From Kaistella yonginensis (GTDB taxonomy: Bacteria > Bacteroidota > Bacteroidia > Flavobacteriales > Weeksellaceae), in the NCBI RefSeq assembly GCF_030409525.1, contig NZ_JAUFQB010000051.1, forward strand, positions 1 through 33,166: a DNA stretch of 33,166 bases. The letters run 5' to 3'. A model generated the notes under the pieces. The model saw only the letters and a program-made list of their open reading frames with translations, was not told the origin of the DNA and did no database searches. Each line of letters opens with the position of its first letter. The stretch's first letter is position 1. Shown here in pieces: positions 17,863-25,283 of the stretch. The translations under genes were made by a program, and so were the position numbers.

Positions 17863-17984
17863 TTCTAGCTCAAAAACACGTCTGGCTTTCCATTACAATC
17901 TGTTATTGCGAACAAAGTGAAGCAATCCATTGAAATTTCACGATGGTCGCAATCCCAGGATATCCTCTTCAATCCGAGCTAGAA
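17863..17984. repeat. Decayed small palindromic or MITE-like element in the 375-base gene-free stretch
   Basis: The stretch 17809-18184 has no gene. Inside it, a 9-base inverted repeat, TTCTAGCTC (17863-17871) and GAGCTAGAA (17976-17984), brackets about 104 bases. The interior holds ATTGCGAACAAAGTGAAGCAAT (17913-17934; given here only for its imperfectly palindromic ends ATTGC/GCAAT) and the palindrome GGATATCC. The GCGAAC..AGTGAAGCAAT motif resembles a dispersed intergenic repeat I know from Bacteroidota and other phyla. The rest, up to the hairpin at 18132, shows nothing I can name. Confidence 0.45.
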
Positions 17985-18131
17985 TGTCAGGCGGTTTATC
18001 TATTTCTAAAACTAACAATTTCAAAATTATGACACGAATTCCGCAGATATTTTGAATTTATCATTTTTTAGTAAAATTAAGTGCGCCTTTTAAATATAAA
18101 ATATCAACAGAAATCTTGCAAAATATCTAAT

Positions 18132-18158
18132 AAAAAACCGCAGAGAAAATCTGCGGTT
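18132..18158 (-). terminator. Terminator of the M3 peptidase gene
   Basis: Perfect 9-bp stem AACCGCAGA (18136-18144) and TCTGCGGTT (18150-18158) with a 5-base loop; on the minus strand it is followed by a run of T. It lies 26 bases past the stop codon at 18185. Confidence 0.85.
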
Positions 18159-18184
18159 AACTTGAGAATTTTAAAAATTGAAAT

Positions 18185-20329
18185 CTATTTGATAAATCCT
18201 TTGTTCTTCAATAAAGGTTTAAGGTCTGGCGTTCTACCGGCAAAATCTTTAAATGCTTGATTTAAATCAACCGAATTCCCAACTGATAAAATGTATTTAC
18301 GAAAACGGTCACCATTTTCACGGGTCATGCCACCGTGGGTAGAAGTCCAATCCCAAGCGTCTGCGTTCAACATATCGCTCCACATATAAGCGTAATATCC
18401 TGCGGAATAACCACCACCCCAAATGTGGGCAAAATACGGAGAATGATATCTCGGTGGAACTTCTTTCAGGTTAAAACCATATTTGGCTAAGACTGCTTTT
18501 TCAAATTCTAAAGTCGGTTTAAACTGCGACTCATTGGTAACGGAATGCCAGTTCATGTCAATGGTAGCGGCAGAAACCAATTCGGTAGTTGAATACCCTT
18601 GATTGAAAGTAGCGGCTTGTTTAATTTTATCAACCAATGCTTGTGGCATGGGTTGTTTCGTTTGGTAATGCAACGCGTAATTCTTTAAAACTTCAGGTTC
18701 CAATGCGAAAAATTCATTAATTTGGGAAGGAAATTCTACAAAATCCCGAGGCACATTTGTTCCTGAAATCGAAATGTATTTTTGGTTCGCAAACAAGCCA
18801 TGCAGCGTGTGCCCAAATTCATGGAACATGGTGGAAACATCATCATAAGAAATTAAAGACGGTTTTCCTTCTGCTGGTTTTTGGTAATTAAAGACATTCA
18901 CAATCACTGGTTTTTGCCCCAGTAAATGCGACTGCTCTACGAAATTACTCATCCAGGCTCCACCATTTTTGTTATTTCTGGTATAGAAATCCAAATAATA
19001 AATCGCTAAGGATTTCCCATCACGATCATAAACTTCGTACGCCACTACATCTGGATGATAGACGGGTAAATCGTTTCTTTCTTTAAAAGTGATGCCGTAA
19101 AATTTCTCTGCGGCATAAAATACTCCTTTTTCTAAAACGGTTTTTACTTCAAAATAAGGTTTGATTTGATTTTCATCTAAATCATATTTTTCTTTTCTAA
19201 CCTGCTCTGCGTAAAAATTCCAGTCCCATGGTTCAACGGTAAATCCACCTTTTTGTTTATCAATTAAAGCCTGAATTTCATCGCTTTCTCTTTTTGCAGT
19301 TTCCACCGCTGGTGTTGCTAACCGTGCTAAAAGGTTGATTGCATTTTCGGGAGTTTTCGCCATCTGATCTTGCAATTTCCACTCAGCAAACGATTTTTTG
19401 CCCATCAACTGTGCTTTCTCCATTCTCAGTTTTGCCTGTCTTTCAAGAATGGCTCTGGTATCATCTGCATTTCCTAACTCCGCGCGGTACCAAGATGCTT
19501 TGAATAATTTTTCTCTGGTTGCTCTATTCTTTAAATTCTGCAGCAAAGGTTGTTGCGTGGTATTGAGCAAGGATAATAAGTATTTACCATCATGTCCCGC
19601 GGCTTTTGCATCTGCTGCTGCAGCTGCTATTTCATCCGAGGTAAGACCATCCAATTCTTTAACATCAGAAATAATCAGTGCGCCATTTTTTCTGGCGTCT
19701 AATAATTTGTTTGAAAACAGGGTAGAAAGTGTTGCCAACTCTTCATTGACTTTCTTCACTTTAACTTTATTTTCTGGCGACAAATTTGCACCGGCGATTT
19801 CGAAATTCGTGGTGTATAATTCCAAAACTCTTTTTTCTTCGGCATCCAAATTATCAGCCTTTATTGCTTTAATCCTGGTGAATAATTTTTCGTTTAGATA
19901 AATTTTATCCGAAAGACCCGCAAAAATCGGCGCATATTTCTCTTCGATTTTTTGCAGTTCGGGATTGGTATTAGAACCGGTCAGATTATAAAAAACGATT
20001 TGTGCTCGTCTTAAAACTTCGCCACTATTTTCTAAAGCCAAAATGGTATTTTCAAAAGTTGCCGCTGCAGTATTGTTGGCAATTTGGTTAATTTCCGCCA
20101 ATTGAACTTTCATTCCATACTCGAAAGCTGGAGCAAAATGTTCATCTTTAATTTTATCAAATTCCGGTGCTTGGTATTGCAGCGTACTTTTTTTCATAAA
20201 AGGATTGTTGGCCATGGTGGCATCCGATCCAGGGATTTCTGTAGCGGTATTTTCTGTGGTTTTCATAGTAGTACAGGCGGTTGTCATCGCCAATGATGAA
20301 ATTAAAAAAACAGATGTAATATTTTTCAT
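18185..20329 (-). CDS. dcp: M3-family zinc metallopeptidase (Dcp-like peptidyl-dipeptidase), lipoprotein
   Basis: Zinc peptidase of the thimet/oligopeptidase M3 family, close in layout to peptidyl-dipeptidase Dcp, which cuts dipeptides from peptide C-termini. I start it at the ATG at 20329 because MKNITSVFLISSLAMTTAC is a clean lipoprotein signal with the lipobox Cys; the frame runs back to 20395 but only adds a polar, non-signal extension. The mature protein would be tethered in the periplasm or outer membrane. The 714 residues include the zinc motif HEFGH at 503-507 (MFHEFGHTLHGLF) and, in the last 120 residues, the substrate-binding YHSPYFAHIWGGGYSAGYYAY. It is a single-gene unit with its own terminator, divergent from the GIN-domain gene. 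Confidence 0.94.
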   Translation of the reverse strand: MKNITSVFLISSLAMTTACTTMKTTENTATEIPGSDATMANNPFMKKSTLQYQAPEFDKIKDEHFAPAFEYGMKVQLAEINQIANNTAAATFENTILALENSGEVLRRAQIVFYNLTGSNTNPELQKIEEKYAPIFAGLSDKIYLNEKLFTRIKAIKADNLDAEEKRVLELYTTNFEIAGANLSPENKVKVKKVNEELATLSTLFSNKLLDARKNGALIISDVKELDGLTSDEIAAAAADAKAAGHDGKYLLSLLNTTQQPLLQNLKNRATREKLFKASWYRAELGNADDTRAILERQAKLRMEKAQLMGKKSFAEWKLQDQMAKTPENAINLLARLATPAVETAKRESDEIQALIDKQKGGFTVEPWDWNFYAEQVRKEKYDLDENQIKPYFEVKTVLEKGVFYAAEKFYGITFKERNDLPVYHPDVVAYEVYDRDGKSLAIYYLDFYTRNNKNGGAWMSNFVEQSHLLGQKPVIVNVFNYQKPAEGKPSLISYDDVSTMFHEFGHTLHGLFANQKYISISGTNVPRDFVEFPSQINEFFALEPEVLKNYALHYQTKQPMPQALVDKIKQAATFNQGYSTTELVSAATIDMNWHSVTNESQFKPTLEFEKAVLAKYGFNLKEVPPRYHSPYFAHIWGGGYSAGYYAYMWSDMLNADAWDWTSTHGGMTRENGDRFRKYILSVGNSVDLNQAFKDFAGRTPDLKPLLKNKGFIK

Positions 20330-20409
20330 TTGTAAATTGTTATTAAAGGATAAAGGTATTAATTTTAATTTTATCTTTAACATCATAAATACCAAACACT
20401 ATTAAAACC

Positions 20410-21207
20410 ATGAAAACATTATTTATTTCAATTTTCGCTACTTTTTTAGCATTAACCTCGTGCAATGTGAATTCCGACAGTGGATTTCCATTTAATATAA
20501 AACAGAAAGAAGGCACAGGAATTATAAAAAGCAAAGAATTTATGATGTCCTTCGACGAGATTAAAGTCGCCCAATCGATAAAGGCAGAAGTTGTAAAATC
20601 AAACGAGGAAAAAGTTGTGGTAACGGCACCTTCTGATATTTTAGATGATATTTTGGTGGAGAATAATAATGGTCAACTGTATATCCATTTTAAACCCAAC
20701 CTCAATATTTCTGCCCGTAATATAGCAGTTAAAATTTTTGCCAAAGATTTCTCTGCTGTGAAAGCAAGCTCTTCAGCAACTATTATTATTAAAGATCAAT
20801 TTACACAAGATAAAACCGATATTGAAGTTTCGAGCTCTGGAACCATCAAAGGAAATTTAGAGGCCAACGATATCACTTTGGCGGTTTCCAGTTCTGGCAC
20901 ATTTGATGGAAAAATTTGGGCGGTCAATTTTGACGGGAAAGCCTCTTCTTCAGGGGATGTTATTCTGTTGGGTAAAACAAAAAACGCTACCATTTCTGCG
21001 TCTTCTTCGGGAGATTTTAGGGCAAAAGACCTGATTGCTGAAAATGCAGATTTAAAAGCTTCAAGCAGCGGAGGCATTCATATTTCAGTTTCCAGTCAAT
21101 TAAATGCAGCGGCGAGTTCTTCCGGAGGTATTCAGGTGACAAGAAAAGGAAATCTTAATATTATTAGCCAAAAAGAAAGCAGCGGCGGAAGTATTTCGAT
21201 AAATTAA
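20410..21207 (+). CDS. Head-GIN-domain (DUF2807) lipoprotein
   Basis: Predicted exported lipoprotein of 265 residues; the function of the family is unknown. The signal MKTLFISIFATFLALTSC ends in a lipobox Cys at 18. The remainder is the putative auto-transporter adhesin head GIN domain: FDEIKVAQSIKAEV, then a right-handed beta-helix with repeated Ser-Ser-Ser-Gly turns (SSSGTIKG, SSSGTFDG, SSSGDVIL, SSSGDFRA, SSSGGIHI, SSSGGIQV), each about 20 residues apart, and a closing SSGGSISIN. The regular spacing gives one helix rung per repeat. It is divergent from the M3 peptidase gene, 80 bases apart, and is followed by a terminator, so it is transcribed alone. Confidence 0.9.
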   Translation: MKTLFISIFATFLALTSCNVNSDSGFPFNIKQKEGTGIIKSKEFMMSFDEIKVAQSIKAEVVKSNEEKVVVTAPSDILDDILVENNNGQLYIHFKPNLNISARNIAVKIFAKDFSAVKASSSATIIIKDQFTQDKTDIEVSSSGTIKGNLEANDITLAVSSSGTFDGKIWAVNFDGKASSSGDVILLGKTKNATISASSSGDFRAKDLIAENADLKASSSGGIHISVSSQLNAAASSSGGIQVTRKGNLNIISQKESSGGSISIN

Positions 21208-21258
21208 GAGCCAAGGTAAAATAAAAGAGCCAAGGTACAAACAAATTTTACTAAAGAT

Positions 21259-21290
21259 AAAAATCAGCTATATAGTGGCTGATTTTTTTT
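21259..21290 (+). terminator. Terminator after the GIN-domain gene, possibly bidirectional
   Basis: Stem AAAAATCAGC (21259-21268) and GCTGATTTTT (21278-21287) with a 9-base loop, followed by T to 21290. It sits between the convergent GIN-domain gene and the TPM gene ending at 21333, and the left A run would serve the minus strand too. Confidence 0.82.
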
Positions 21291-21332
21291 AATCCAAGTT
21301 TTTCCGTTTTCTAATCACTCCCCCACTGCATT

Positions 21333-22148
21333 TTACCAACCTCCCGAGGCGCCGCCACCGCCGAAACTTCCGCCCCCACCGAAACCGCCAAATCCTCCGC
21401 CAGAACTTCCGCTACCAAATCCACCACCGCCAAAACTTCCGGGGAAAGGAAAAAACCCACCTGGATAAGTTCTTCGTCCACGTCGGGAAAGGATGACATC
21501 ATCATCGTCATCATATCGGCCACCTCTCCCGCCACCACCACTTTTAAACAGAAAACTGATAATGATGAATATAAAAAAAGCAACGATTAAAAGTTGAAAA
21601 GGACTCAAACCTTCTTCTGCCGAGTCTTTTACAATCGGTTTAAATTTTCCTTGAACCGCGTCCATTAAAGCGGTCGTTCCACCATCAATCCCTTGATACC
21701 AATGTCCTTTCTTAAAATTGGGTGTTACGATATAATCCAAGATTTGTCCTGCAACCGAAGCGGTTAAATAACGCTCTACCCCTCTGCCCTGCTGTATTGC
21801 AAATTTGCGATCTTCAGTTGCAATTAGAAAAACAATGCCGTTATCTTGCTCTTTTTCGCCAATTCCCCATTTTTCACCATACATGGTCGCCAGATAATTG
21901 ATATCTTCTCCGCTTGTGGTAGGAACAATAATTACTGCGATTTCTGTTGAGGTAGAATCGTTATATTTAATTAATTTTTGGTTGAGATTTTCTTTTTCTG
22001 TTGCCGTCAACAATCCTACATTATCTGTTACCGGATAAATAATTTTTGGTTTTTCAGGAACGAGTTGAGCAAAAGCAAGAACGCTTAATCCCAAAAATAG
22101 AAAGACAAAAAAATGTTTACGAGAACGTAATCTCATTGGAAAGTTCAT
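21333..22148 (-). CDS. TPM-domain (YgcG-like) exported membrane protein with Gly-rich tail
   Basis: The 271-residue protein has a signal peptide (HFFVFLFLGLSVLAFAQ), a TPM domain at ~35-160 (TDNVGLLTATEKENL, GRGVERYLTASVAGQILD), a transmembrane helix at ~183-201, and then a ~65-residue Arg/Asp patch and Gly/Phe/Ser-rich tail ending GGGASGGW. The TPM domain would be periplasmic and the tail cytoplasmic. TPM proteins have been linked to photosystem maintenance in plants and to phosphatase activity, but the bacterial role is unclear. It overlaps the preceding TPM gene by 32 bases (20 if the second Met, MRLRSRK, is the start) and is the last gene of the lemA-TPM-TPM unit. Confidence 0.9.
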   Translation of the reverse strand: MNFPMRLRSRKHFFVFLFLGLSVLAFAQLVPEKPKIIYPVTDNVGLLTATEKENLNQKLIKYNDSTSTEIAVIIVPTTSGEDINYLATMYGEKWGIGEKEQDNGIVFLIATEDRKFAIQQGRGVERYLTASVAGQILDYIVTPNFKKGHWYQGIDGGTTALMDAVQGKFKPIVKDSAEEGLSPFQLLIVAFFIFIIISFLFKSGGGGRGGRYDDDDDVILSRRGRRTYPGGFFPFPGSFGGGGFGSGSSGGGFGGFGGGGSFGGGGASGGW

Positions 22149-22545
22149 TTGGATTTTCTCCCCTAATTGGGAAATGTTTTTTTAGTTCGACGCCCGTTTC
22201 TAAAATGGCATTTCTCAAACCTTCGAAATATTGAGTTTTGGAAAAAGCGGCTGTAATTTCATCATGGATTTTATCCCAAAATTGTTGGTGTACTTTCTGA
22301 TGAATACCTTCATCACCAATAATGGTGAGATATTGCTGCTCGAAATTAACATGAAAAAGCACCGCATTTTTCTCTGCCGTTTTATCCTTGCATAATCTTT
22401 TGAAGACTTCAAAAGCGATTTCGGCATTATGTCCTTCGGTTGTAGAATCAATATGAATTCTAATCTCTCCACTGGATTGATTTTCTGCTGTTTTAATGGC
22501 TTCTACAAGAGAAGCCATTTGATAATCTGTAAGAAAATGACTCAT
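22117..22545 (-). CDS. Soluble TPM-domain protein
   Basis: The 142-residue protein is a bare TPM domain without signal peptide or membrane helix: MSHFLTDYQMASLVEAIK, SSGEIRIHIDS, KNAVLFHVNFEQQYLTIIGDEGIHQKV and the closing LRNAILETGVELKKHFPI. Its start overlaps the lemA stop by one base (TAATG on the minus strand), so translation is likely coupled. Its own 3' end overlaps the next TPM gene. The lemA plus one cytoplasmic and one exported TPM gene arrangement recurs in Bacteroidota; the function is not established. Confidence 0.9.
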   Translation of the reverse strand: MSHFLTDYQMASLVEAIKTAENQSSGEIRIHIDSTTEGHNAEIAFEVFKRLCKDKTAEKNAVLFHVNFEQQYLTIIGDEGIHQKVHQQFWDKIHDEITAAFSKTQYFEGLRNAILETGVELKKHFPIRGENPNELSNEITFS

Positions 22546-23153
22546 TAATTGGTAAATACTTCTGGGGCATTCTCTGCTCCTGCAGCCGCCTTAAAAGTTG
22601 GTTTTTCTTTAAAATTGGTAAAGTTGGCCAAAATATTATTTGGAAATGATTTAATGGTAATATTGTAATCATTGGCAGCTTCATTAAAATAAACTGTTTC
22701 ACTGCGAATACTGTTTTCAATGGCGATATATTCTCGCTGGAAATTAAGGTATTGCTGATCCGCCTTTAAATTCGGGTACTGCTCTACAACGGCCATTAAC
22801 TTGCTTAAGGTTCCACTAAGTGCTCCCTGTGCTGCTTGAAATTTCGCCAAGTCCGCTTCTGTCATATTGGTTGGATCAATGGTGATTGATGTAGCTTTGG
22901 AGCGTGCTTCAATAACTTTGGTTAATGTTTCCTGCTCGAACTGCGAATACGATTTTACGGTACGTTCTAAATTCGGAATTAAGTTTGCCCGTTTTTGATA
23001 AACCGTTTCTACATTAGACCATTTTGTGTTAACCGTTTGTTCTTTGGCGACAAAGGAATTATATCCGTTTTTACCCCAGAAAAAAACAAGCACTGCAATT
23101 ACGAGAAGAGCTATACCGATTGTACCGGCGCTCATGCATCCTTTATTTCTCAT
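22545..23153 (-). CDS. lemA: LemA-family membrane protein
   Basis: Membrane-anchored helical-bundle protein of 202 residues. A single N-terminal transmembrane helix (~9-26, GTIGIALLVIAVLVFF) is followed by the LemA signature: GYNSFVAKEQTVNTKWSNVE, YQKRANLIPNLERTVK, YPNLKADQQYLNFQREY and IENSIRSETVYFNEAANDYN. The long helical domain would lie outside the inner membrane. It is first in a unit with two TPM-domain genes, starting a chain of overlapping reading frames. A TAnnTTTG element lies upstream at 23185-23192. The start at 23153 or the second Met six codons later are both possible. Confidence 0.94.
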   Translation of the reverse strand: MRNKGCMSAGTIGIALLVIAVLVFFWGKNGYNSFVAKEQTVNTKWSNVETVYQKRANLIPNLERTVKSYSQFEQETLTKVIEARSKATSITIDPTNMTEADLAKFQAAQGALSGTLSKLMAVVEQYPNLKADQQYLNFQREYIAIENSIRSETVYFNEAANDYNITIKSFPNNILANFTNFKEKPTFKAAAGAENAPEVFTN

Positions 23154-23184
23154 CGTTTATTATTTTTAAATTTAAAGTGATACC

Positions 23185-23192
23185 CAAATATA
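23185..23192 (-). promoter_or_regulatory. Candidate -7 element for lemA-TPM-TPM
   Basis: The minus strand reads TATATTTG (TAnnTTTG), 31 bases upstream of lemA. It is only 12 bases from the oppositely oriented element for folA, so the two promoters overlap. Confidence 0.5.
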
Positions 23193-23204
23193 CAATTTAT
23201 GTAC

Positions 23205-23212
23205 TAAATTTG
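23205..23212 (+). promoter_or_regulatory. Candidate -7 element for folA
   Basis: TAAATTTG (TAnnTTTG) lies 16 bases before the folA ATG. No strong -33 box is evident. It is back to back with the lemA element. Confidence 0.5.
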
Positions 23213-23228
23213 TGGAAATTTAAAAAAA

Positions 23229-23726
23229 ATGATTACAATTGTTGTGGCAATGGGACTGGACAATGAAATTGGGGCAGACAATCAGTTGCTTTGGCATCTT
23301 CCAAAGGATTTGAAACATTTTAAAGAACTCACCTCTGAACACCCAATTATTATGGGTCGCAAAACGTATATGAGTATTGGCAAACCACTTCCCAATCGCA
23401 CCAATATAGTAGTGAGTCGAAAAAAAGATTGGTTTGAAGAAGGAATTTTAATTGTTGGAAGCATCAAAGAAGCCCTGAAATTTGCCAAGAAAATTGACGA
23501 GCAAATCTTTGTCATCGGCGGTGGAAATATTTACGAACAAACACTGGAACTGACCGACAAACTGGAAGTAACTTTGGTGAAAACCCATCTAAAAGCAGAC
23601 ACTTATTTTCCTAAAATAAATCCTCAAATTTGGAATAAAACTGAGGAAATCTGCCACGAGAAAGATGATAAAAATGAGTTCGATTTTTGTTTTCAAACCT
23701 ATGAACGAAAAATAAAACGGGGTTAG
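23229..23726 (+). CDS. folA: Dihydrofolate reductase
   Basis: Reduces dihydrofolate to tetrahydrofolate with NADPH. The 165-residue protein has MITIVVAMGLDNEIGADNQL, the substrate-binding acid at D27 in LWHLPKDLKHFK (as in E. coli), the cofactor loop IIMGRKTYMSIGKPLPNRTNIVVS (34-57; only key motif GRKT and PLPNR needed), the second cofactor motif FVIGGGNIYEQ and the closing beta-strand motif FDFCFQTYER. The length and all motifs are normal. It is divergent from lemA with two back-to-back promoter elements between, and is followed by a separate promoter for the next gene, so it is probably transcribed alone. Confidence 0.96.
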   Translation: MITIVVAMGLDNEIGADNQLLWHLPKDLKHFKELTSEHPIIMGRKTYMSIGKPLPNRTNIVVSRKKDWFEEGILIVGSIKEALKFAKKIDEQIFVIGGGNIYEQTLELTDKLEVTLVKTHLKADTYFPKINPQIWNKTEEICHEKDDKNEFDFCFQTYERKIKRG

Positions 23727-23771
23727 ATTTAGACAATTAAGTACTTCGCTTCTCTTTTCGGCACAAATTAT

Positions 23772-23779
23772 TATCTTTG
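23772..23779 (+). promoter_or_regulatory. Promoter of the TPR-like membrane protein gene
   Basis: TATCTTTG (TAnnTTTG) lies 18 bases before the ATG at 23798, with TTTTCG about 17 bases further upstream as a plausible -33 box. This supports the ATG at 23798, since the upstream TTG at 23777 would fall inside the -7 element. Confidence 0.6.
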
Positions 23780-23797
23780 CACCACAAAAAATTAACA

Positions 23798-24364
23798 ATG
23801 AACAAATACATAAAATTCGGCATCACCGCGCTAATGATTGCTTTTGGGATATACCTGATGATGAACAGAAATATTGGCTGGGGAATCGTGACCGTACTAT
23901 TTTCCTCAATTCCTATTTTACTTTTTTTTAAGAATGAATATATTTTACTAGCGTTCTGGTTTTTAAGAAAACAAAATATGGTGAAAGCGGCCAACTGGTT
24001 ATCCAAAATCACCAATTACAAATCGCAATTGCACAAATCTCAATATGGTTATTTTCATTATTTACAAGGATTGACTTTAGCGCAGGATAATCCGTCTAAA
24101 GTAGAACCTTATATGAAAAAAGCCTTGGAATATGGCCTCAATATGAAACATGACCGTGCAATGGCCACCCTAAACATTGCGGCGGGAGCGATGCAAAAAG
24201 GCCGCAGACAGGAAGCTCAAAAACTGTTGGAAGAAGCAAAAAAACTAGATACCGCAGGTATGATGACCGACCAGATTAAAATGTTGAAAGATCAACTGAA
24301 GATGCCTTCCATGCAGAAACACCTGCATAATCCGAATATGCGCCAGCGAGGCAAATTCTCGTAA
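23798..24364 (+). CDS. Membrane protein with TPR-like C-terminal repeats, function unknown
   Basis: A 188-residue protein that I cannot assign to a functional family. It starts at the ATG at 23798 with two transmembrane helices (~4-22 and ~26-45), then a soluble helical region. Within that, SQYGYFHYLQGLTLAQ, MKHDRAMATLNIAAGAMQ and GRRQEAQKLLEEAKKL read as tetratricopeptide-like helix pairs (~75-165). The tail (PSMQKHLHNPNMRQRGKF) is basic and probably unstructured. The likely topology places the TPR part in the cytoplasm as a protein-protein interaction surface. A strong terminator follows. Confidence 0.85.
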   Translation: MNKYIKFGITALMIAFGIYLMMNRNIGWGIVTVLFSSIPILLFFKNEYILLAFWFLRKQNMVKAANWLSKITNYKSQLHKSQYGYFHYLQGLTLAQDNPSKVEPYMKKALEYGLNMKHDRAMATLNIAAGAMQKGRRQEAQKLLEEAKKLDTAGMMTDQIKMLKDQLKMPSMQKHLHNPNMRQRGKFS

Positions 24365-24395
24365 AGTCACAGAAATTGTTGAACGAAATAAAGTA

Positions 24396-24422
24396 AAATC
24401 CTGAAATTTCAGGATTTTTTTT
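24396..24422 (+). terminator. Terminator after the TPR-like gene
   Basis: Perfect inverted repeat: AAATCCTGAAA (24396-24406) is mirrored by TTTCAGGATTT (24407-24417), followed by T to 24422. It starts 31 bases past the stop codon. Confidence 0.82.
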
Positions 24423-24429
24423 GTGCTGC

Positions 24430-24450
24430 GGCGCGAGCGAAGCGAGCGCC
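24430..24450. repeat. GC-rich hairpin repeat immediately after the terminator
   Basis: A 21-base GC-rich block stands out in AT-rich DNA: outer arms GGCGC (24430-24434) and GCGCC (24446-24450), then GA on each side, then GC-GAA-GC in the centre. As RNA it could form a hairpin with a GA/GA internal mismatch. Motifs of the GCGAGCGAAGCGAGC type recur in Bacteroidota intergenic DNA; here I see just one copy. The rest of 24451-24528 shows nothing. Confidence 0.45.
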
Positions 24451-24528
24451 AAAAAGTATGATTAGACCAAGATTAATTATTAAATATTATCGTTAAACTT
24501 AAGAATCAAAGTTCATAAAATTTTCCCT

Positions 24529-25164
24529 TTACATTTCCGTATTATGATCGGCTCCATAAAATTTTGGAATCTGCCATTGGTATTTTACTGCAAGTGTTCG
24601 GATGGCAACAATGAGAAGAATCGTAGAAATCTGAACCAACGCAAAAGAAAGTGTAGTATATCTAACAAGTAATAAAAAAATGCCGCCACCTACAATACAA
24701 GCCGTCGCATAAATTTCTTTTCTAAAAATCAAGGGAATTCTATTGAGTAAAATATCGCGGCTAATCCCACCAAAGCATCCCGTAATTGTTCCTAAAGTAA
24801 TACAGATTAAGGGATGTAGGTTTGCATCCATCCCCTTTTGAATCCCTATAATAGTAAATAATCCTAAACCAAAACTATCAAATATAAAAAGGGTTACTTT
24901 AAATTTTTTCTCGAGCGACTTGAAAATCATCGAAACAATGCAGGTAATAAAAATAACGGAGCACATCACAATATCATGCATCCAAAAAACCGGTACGTCC
25001 AGTAATAAATCACGAATCGTTCCACCTCCAACAGAAGTAACAAATGCGATAATGAGTACGCCAAAAGGATCTAATCTTTTTTGCATCGCGGCAAAGCTGC
25101 CAGACATCGCAAAGGCAATCGTGCCTAGAATTTCAATGGCTAAACTAAAGTTTTCCTGTACCAT
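24529..25164 (-). CDS. TRIC-type trimeric cation channel family protein (UPF0126)
   Basis: Inner-membrane protein of 211 residues with about seven hydrophobic segments and the two glycine-rich repeats of the UPF0126/YicG/YadS family: first DPFGVLIIAFVTSVGGGTIRDLLL, second LICITLGTITGCFGGISRDILL (the paired GG-x-x-RD motifs are the key residues). Bacterial members are homologous to trimeric intracellular cation channels and some conduct potassium or glycine-related flux; the substrate here is unknown. It is on the same strand as ddl and coaD but 119 bases separate it from coaD, so it may have its own promoter. Confidence 0.92.
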   Translation of the reverse strand: MVQENFSLAIEILGTIAFAMSGSFAAMQKRLDPFGVLIIAFVTSVGGGTIRDLLLDVPVFWMHDIVMCSVIFITCIVSMIFKSLEKKFKVTLFIFDSFGLGLFTIIGIQKGMDANLHPLICITLGTITGCFGGISRDILLNRIPLIFRKEIYATACIVGGGIFLLLVRYTTLSFALVQISTILLIVAIRTLAVKYQWQIPKFYGADHNTEM

Positions 25165-25283
25165 ATTTAAGATGGGTAATCTTTTATGAGAAATGGGTAA
25201 TGATCAATGGGCTTACGCTATATTTGAAAATAGGTTTTAATCCGTTATCAAATCTTTATTGCTTATTCCTCATCACGTATTGC

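Noticed and set aside
19398..19901. A 167-residue plus-strand frame inside the M3 peptidase gene
   Set aside because: It is antisense to a well-supported enzyme and its composition follows from the peptidase codons.
20330..20395. Upstream ATG extending the M3 peptidase by 22 residues
   Set aside because: It would bury a clean lipoprotein signal peptide behind a non-signal extension.
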